Shown one piece after another: positions 24,230 to 26,674 of a stretch of DNA of 26,674 nucleotides (position 1 is the first letter of the stretch; each line of letters begins with the position of its first letter). This stretch comes from an uncultured Prevotellaceae bacterium (lineage in GTDB: Bacteria; Bacteroidota; Bacteroidia; Bacteroidales; Bacteroidaceae). Both the position numbers and the translations under genes were made by a program. The stretch is from the NCBI GenBank assembly GCA_905202115.1, contig CAJKQZ010000011.1, positions 1 to 26,674 on the forward strand, read 5' to 3'. The notes beneath the pieces were generated by a model, which worked only from the letters and a program-made list of their open reading frames with translations, searched no databases and was not told the DNA's origin.

Positions 24230-25726
24230 TCAAACTGTCTTTTTAAGCACTAATTTATGATCTATCGAATCCGGATATTCGTCTTCATAGTGCGTAACCA
24301 TTATAAGTGTTTTTCCCGGACGTTTGCAGAACGAATCTATTATGCCTCGTGAGAAAATGCGACGCTTTTCGTCAAGCCCGTGAAAGGGTTCGTCGAGCAC
24401 AAGAAGCTCAGGGTCTTTCACAAAAGCACGGACAAGGAGCAGCATTCTCTGTTCACCGCTCGACAACTGCAAATAAGGACGCGTGGCAAGGTTATCCACC
24501 TCGAAAACTTTCATCCAGGAAAGCACATGCCGGCGTTCGTCGTCGGTTATTCTTTTGTAAAGCCCCACCGAATCGTGCAAACCGCTCGCAACAATATCTA
24601 CAGCAGGAATATTCTTTTTATACGAACGATACATTTCGGGACTCACATAACCTATACGTTTCTTTATATCCCAAATACTTTCACCGCTTCCGCGCCTGAA
24701 ACCGAAAAGACTTATGTCGCAGGCATAAGATTGCGGATTGTCGGCACAGACAAGACTGAGTAGCGTCGATTTTCCCGAACCGTTCTCTCCTGTTAAAGCC
24801 CAGTGCTCTCCCCTATTTACTTTCCAGGAAAAATCTTTCAGAATCCTGCGGTTGCCGTACCCTATGTTTATATTGTTGCAGAAAACAATAGTTTTGTCAC
24901 ATCCAGCTCCGTTATTATTGTCAGTCATATCGGTTGCCGGTTCGAAAGACAACGGGCATTTTACATTTTCAAAGGTTTCTTTTGCTGCAAAATCCTCTAT
25001 ATATTTTTTCTTGTCGGTTATGGGCAATAGCTTGCCGTTCTCAACGGGAAGCACTTTGTCTATAAAATATGGAATGTCTTTTATTCTCGACACCACAACT
25101 ATTATCATCGTTTTTCCAAGCCTTGCCACACGCGCCAGGAAATCGGAAATCTGTATACGGGTGTTTGCGTCGAGCCCCACATAAGGATTGTCGAGTATTA
25201 TAAGGCGGGGTTCTCCAAGCAGTACCTCTGCAAGCTGTACTCTCCGCAGTTCTCCGCTTGATAGCATTATCATTTTCTTGGACAACAATGATTCCAGCCC
25301 CAAAACTGTGTCGAGTTCGCGTAATGTTTCGGAAGAAGCCGTTACTGAAGCAAAGATTTCCTTTACGGTCTTCATGTCGTCCATGTCCCACTGGTTCCAA
25401 CGCTGCTGGTAGTATGAGCCTGCCGCCTCGCCATAGACATCGCGGAATGTTACGGTCTTTATGTTTTCGCTTGCCTTTTTACTGGCCGACGGTGAGAAGT
25501 CGTATTTCACTTCCGTTCCCCATAACGGATGTGCTCCCGTAAGAATATCGACGAGCAAGGACTTTCCGCTACCGTTCTCACCTATTATGGCAAGCGGTTC
25601 ATCGGCCGGAATACTTACAGTCACAGGCTCTTTCATCCGGTAAGCCTCAATGCGTGCAATGCCGTTCTTTACTTCTATTATGTTATGCATGTTCTGCAGA
25701 CTTGTTATGGGCGGTGAGATTGTCAT
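24230..25726 (-). CDS. Tandem ABC ATPase, ModF-like
   Basis: The product has two ABC nucleotide-binding domains in one chain and no membrane segment. The frame is open to 25765, but the ATG at 25724-25726 overlaps the ruvC stop (ATGA), indicating translational coupling and giving 498 residues. Domain 1: Walker A GENGSGKS (49-56), signature LSSGE (155-159), Walker B LIILDNP with Asn180 where the catalytic Glu should be, and Ser-Arg at 213-214 where the switch His is expected. Domain 2: Walker A GENGSGKS (313-320), signature LSSGE (421-425), LLVLDEP with Glu446, and His479 in MVTHYED, all intact. Architecture resembles E. coli ModF. No permease or molybdate-binding gene is adjacent, so a transport role is doubtful; the substrate or partner is unknown. 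Confidence 0.8.
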   Translation of the reverse strand: MTISPPITSLQNMHNIIEVKNGIARIEAYRMKEPVTVSIPADEPLAIIGENGSGKSLLVDILTGAHPLWGTEVKYDFSPSASKKASENIKTVTFRDVYGEAAGSYYQQRWNQWDMDDMKTVKEIFASVTASSETLRELDTVLGLESLLSKKMIMLSSGELRRVQLAEVLLGEPRLIILDNPYVGLDANTRIQISDFLARVARLGKTMIIVVVSRIKDIPYFIDKVLPVENGKLLPITDKKKYIEDFAAKETFENVKCPLSFEPATDMTDNNNGAGCDKTIVFCNNINIGYGNRRILKDFSWKVNRGEHWALTGENGSGKSTLLSLVCADNPQSYACDISLFGFRRGSGESIWDIKKRIGYVSPEMYRSYKKNIPAVDIVASGLHDSVGLYKRITDDERRHVLSWMKVFEVDNLATRPYLQLSSGEQRMLLLVRAFVKDPELLVLDEPFHGLDEKRRIFSRGIIDSFCKRPGKTLIMVTHYEDEYPDSIDHKLVLKKTV

Positions 25727-26451
25727 CTCACTCTGTCGGGATTGCTGGCTACAAAATCTTCCCATTTCTTCGACGAACGAGAACCTATGGTTTTAGCCAG
25801 ATCTGCTCCCAATGCGATTTTGTTTGTTTTCACTCCCGCCGTTTTGTAAACACAGCAGGAAGTTTCGAGAAAGTGGCAATATGCGGCCGCTAACGCGTCG
25901 GTTGCATCATAATAAGGCAGCAACGCTTCATCATCTATATTAAGATAGCGCTGCAACATTGCCGACACCTGTTGTTTGGAAGCCCTTCCATTGCCGGTTA
26001 TAGCCATTTTTATTTTCAGCGGCGCATATTCGTGAATCGGTATGTCCTTATTTATAGCTGATGCAATGGCTACTCCCTGCGCTCTTCCGAGCTTGAGCAT
26101 ACTTTGGGCATTTTTTCCGAAGAAAGGCGATTCGATGCTTAATTCGTCGGGCAGAAAACTTGCAATCAACGAGTTCACACGCTCATATATGCGTCCGAGT
26201 TTTAAATACACACCGTTTACTTTACGCAAATCGATAACTCCCATTGCAATCATACGTGCATTCTTACCGGTTACACTCAGAACTCCATAACCCAGGATAT
26301 TCGTTCCCGGATCTATTCCCATTATTATTCGTTCTGATGATTTTTTACGTGAAACCTGAAAGGTTTTGTCGGTCAAGACTGTACCGCACGATATTGTATT
26401 GTCGTATTCTTGTTGCTCGGGCAATGCCCTGTCATCCGGTTTTTTGTGCAT
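25723..26451 (-). CDS. ruvC: Holliday junction resolvase RuvC
   Basis: RuvC cleaves Holliday junctions symmetrically with RuvAB in recombination repair. The catalytic acidic residues are all visible: Asp47 (GIDPGTNILGYG), Glu107 (SIESPFFG), Asp182 and Asp185 (YDATDALAAAYCH). GRAQGVAI and APLKIKMAITGNGRASKQQV are also typical. The longest frame starts at a TTG inside the promoter -7 box, so the ATG at 26449-26451 is preferred, giving 242 residues. This adds about 40 residues before the usual N-terminus (RIIMGIDPG) that have no recognisable motif. The C-terminal tail after the last catalytic Asp ends KKWEDFVASNPDRVR. The gene is translationally coupled to the downstream ABC ATPase. Confidence 0.94.
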   Translation of the reverse strand: MHKKPDDRALPEQQEYDNTISCGTVLTDKTFQVSRKKSSERIIMGIDPGTNILGYGVLSVTGKNARMIAMGVIDLRKVNGVYLKLGRIYERVNSLIASFLPDELSIESPFFGKNAQSMLKLGRAQGVAIASAINKDIPIHEYAPLKIKMAITGNGRASKQQVSAMLQRYLNIDDEALLPYYDATDALAAAYCHFLETSCCVYKTAGVKTNKIALGADLAKTIGSRSSKKWEDFVASNPDRVR

Positions 26452-26472
26452 TTCCACTATCGAAAAGTAGTG

Positions 26473-26480
26473 CAAAGTTA
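26473..26480 (-). promoter_or_regulatory. -7 box for ruvC
   Basis: CAAAGTTA on the plus strand reads TAACTTTG on the minus strand, a full -7 match, 21 bp upstream of the chosen ATG. It rules out the TTG at 26475 as the start. Confidence 0.65.
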
Positions 26481-26594
26481 CACTGTATTAAAATATTGGC
26501 AGCAAGAAAAACATTAAAGAATATTAAAGTACGTAGCGCATCTTACGCCTCTGTAAAAAATCGATGAGGAAACAATTCTGTAAAAACATACCCT

Positions 26595-26674
26595 CCACGT
26601 GAAAAAATATTTTTTTCACGTGGTAAAAAACTTCCCGCAGTAAATTGAAAATACAAGGGAGATAATCGAAAATA
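26595..26674 (+). repeat. Dispersed intergenic repeat, copy E (cut by window end)
   Basis: A near-perfect palindrome (26595-26623, CCACGTG...CACGTGG around A and T runs) is followed by TAAAAAACTTCCCGCAG and the start of the 21-bp units. Orientation is as copies C and D. The frame has a TAA directly after the FPQ codons. It lies about 120 bp upstream of the ruvC promoter. Confidence 0.85.

Noticed and set aside
1..26674. Inversion of the whole window between oppositely oriented repeat copies A and E
   Set aside because: Oppositely oriented copies could in principle recombine, but shared identity is short and nothing in the sequence indicates that it has happened.

Overview
The window looks like part of a Bacteroidales chromosome, probably from a gut- or mouth-type species. 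Three things point there. Promoter -7 boxes follow the Bacteroidetes form TAnnTTTG rather than TATAAT. There is a complete Mfa/Fim-type (type V) fimbrial operon built from lipoprotein fimbrillins. The housekeeping genes (fused NfnAB, ThiE, ThiC, MltF, RuvC, NadK, PdxJ, a BtuB-like TonB receptor) have the lengths and motifs usual for that order. No rRNA, tRNA, CRISPR array, transposase or phage gene was seen.

Layout. 1-4900: a BASS-type transporter (minus strand) diverges from a TonB-dependent receptor (plus), which converges on an MltF-like lytic transglycosylase (minus). 5000-9700: a plus-strand operon of fused NADPH:ferredoxin transhydrogenase-type flavoprotein, thiE and thiC. 9700-10670: an AT-rich gene-free leader with a terminator hairpin, one copy of a dispersed repeat, and three copies of a 15-bp palindromic site about 190 bp apart. 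10674-21407: a seven-gene fimbrial operon (DUF3575 protein, DUF3868/OmpA-like protein, Mfa1-type major fimbrillin, Mfa2-type anchor, a further fimbrillin-like lipoprotein, a 1164-residue DUF4906-like putative tip adhesin, and a thioredoxin-like lipoprotein). 21597-23282: nadK and pdxJ, divergent, with promoters facing each other. 23677-26451 (minus): ruvC, a tandem ABC ATPase translationally coupled to it, and a small secreted protein of unknown function.

Five copies of one intergenic repeat (two cut by the window edges) punctuate the window, four of them at gene 3' ends. Each full copy carries the same 17-bp stem with an 8-nt loop, a 21-bp internal period, and an AT-rich palindrome at one end. 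Read on one strand, the 21-bp period encodes a seven-residue repeat (IIENxxE). That frame is open in one full copy and interrupted by stops in others. This element and the three palindromic sites before the fimbrial operon, which may be recombination sites of a phase-variable promoter, are the least explained parts of the window.

Functional links. The fimbrial genes encode the expected set of outer-membrane, anchor, shaft and tip components. NfnAB sits directly upstream of thiE and thiC, which suggests, without proving it, that it supplies low-potential electrons to the radical-SAM enzyme ThiC. All functional statements come from reading motifs by eye; no database search was run.
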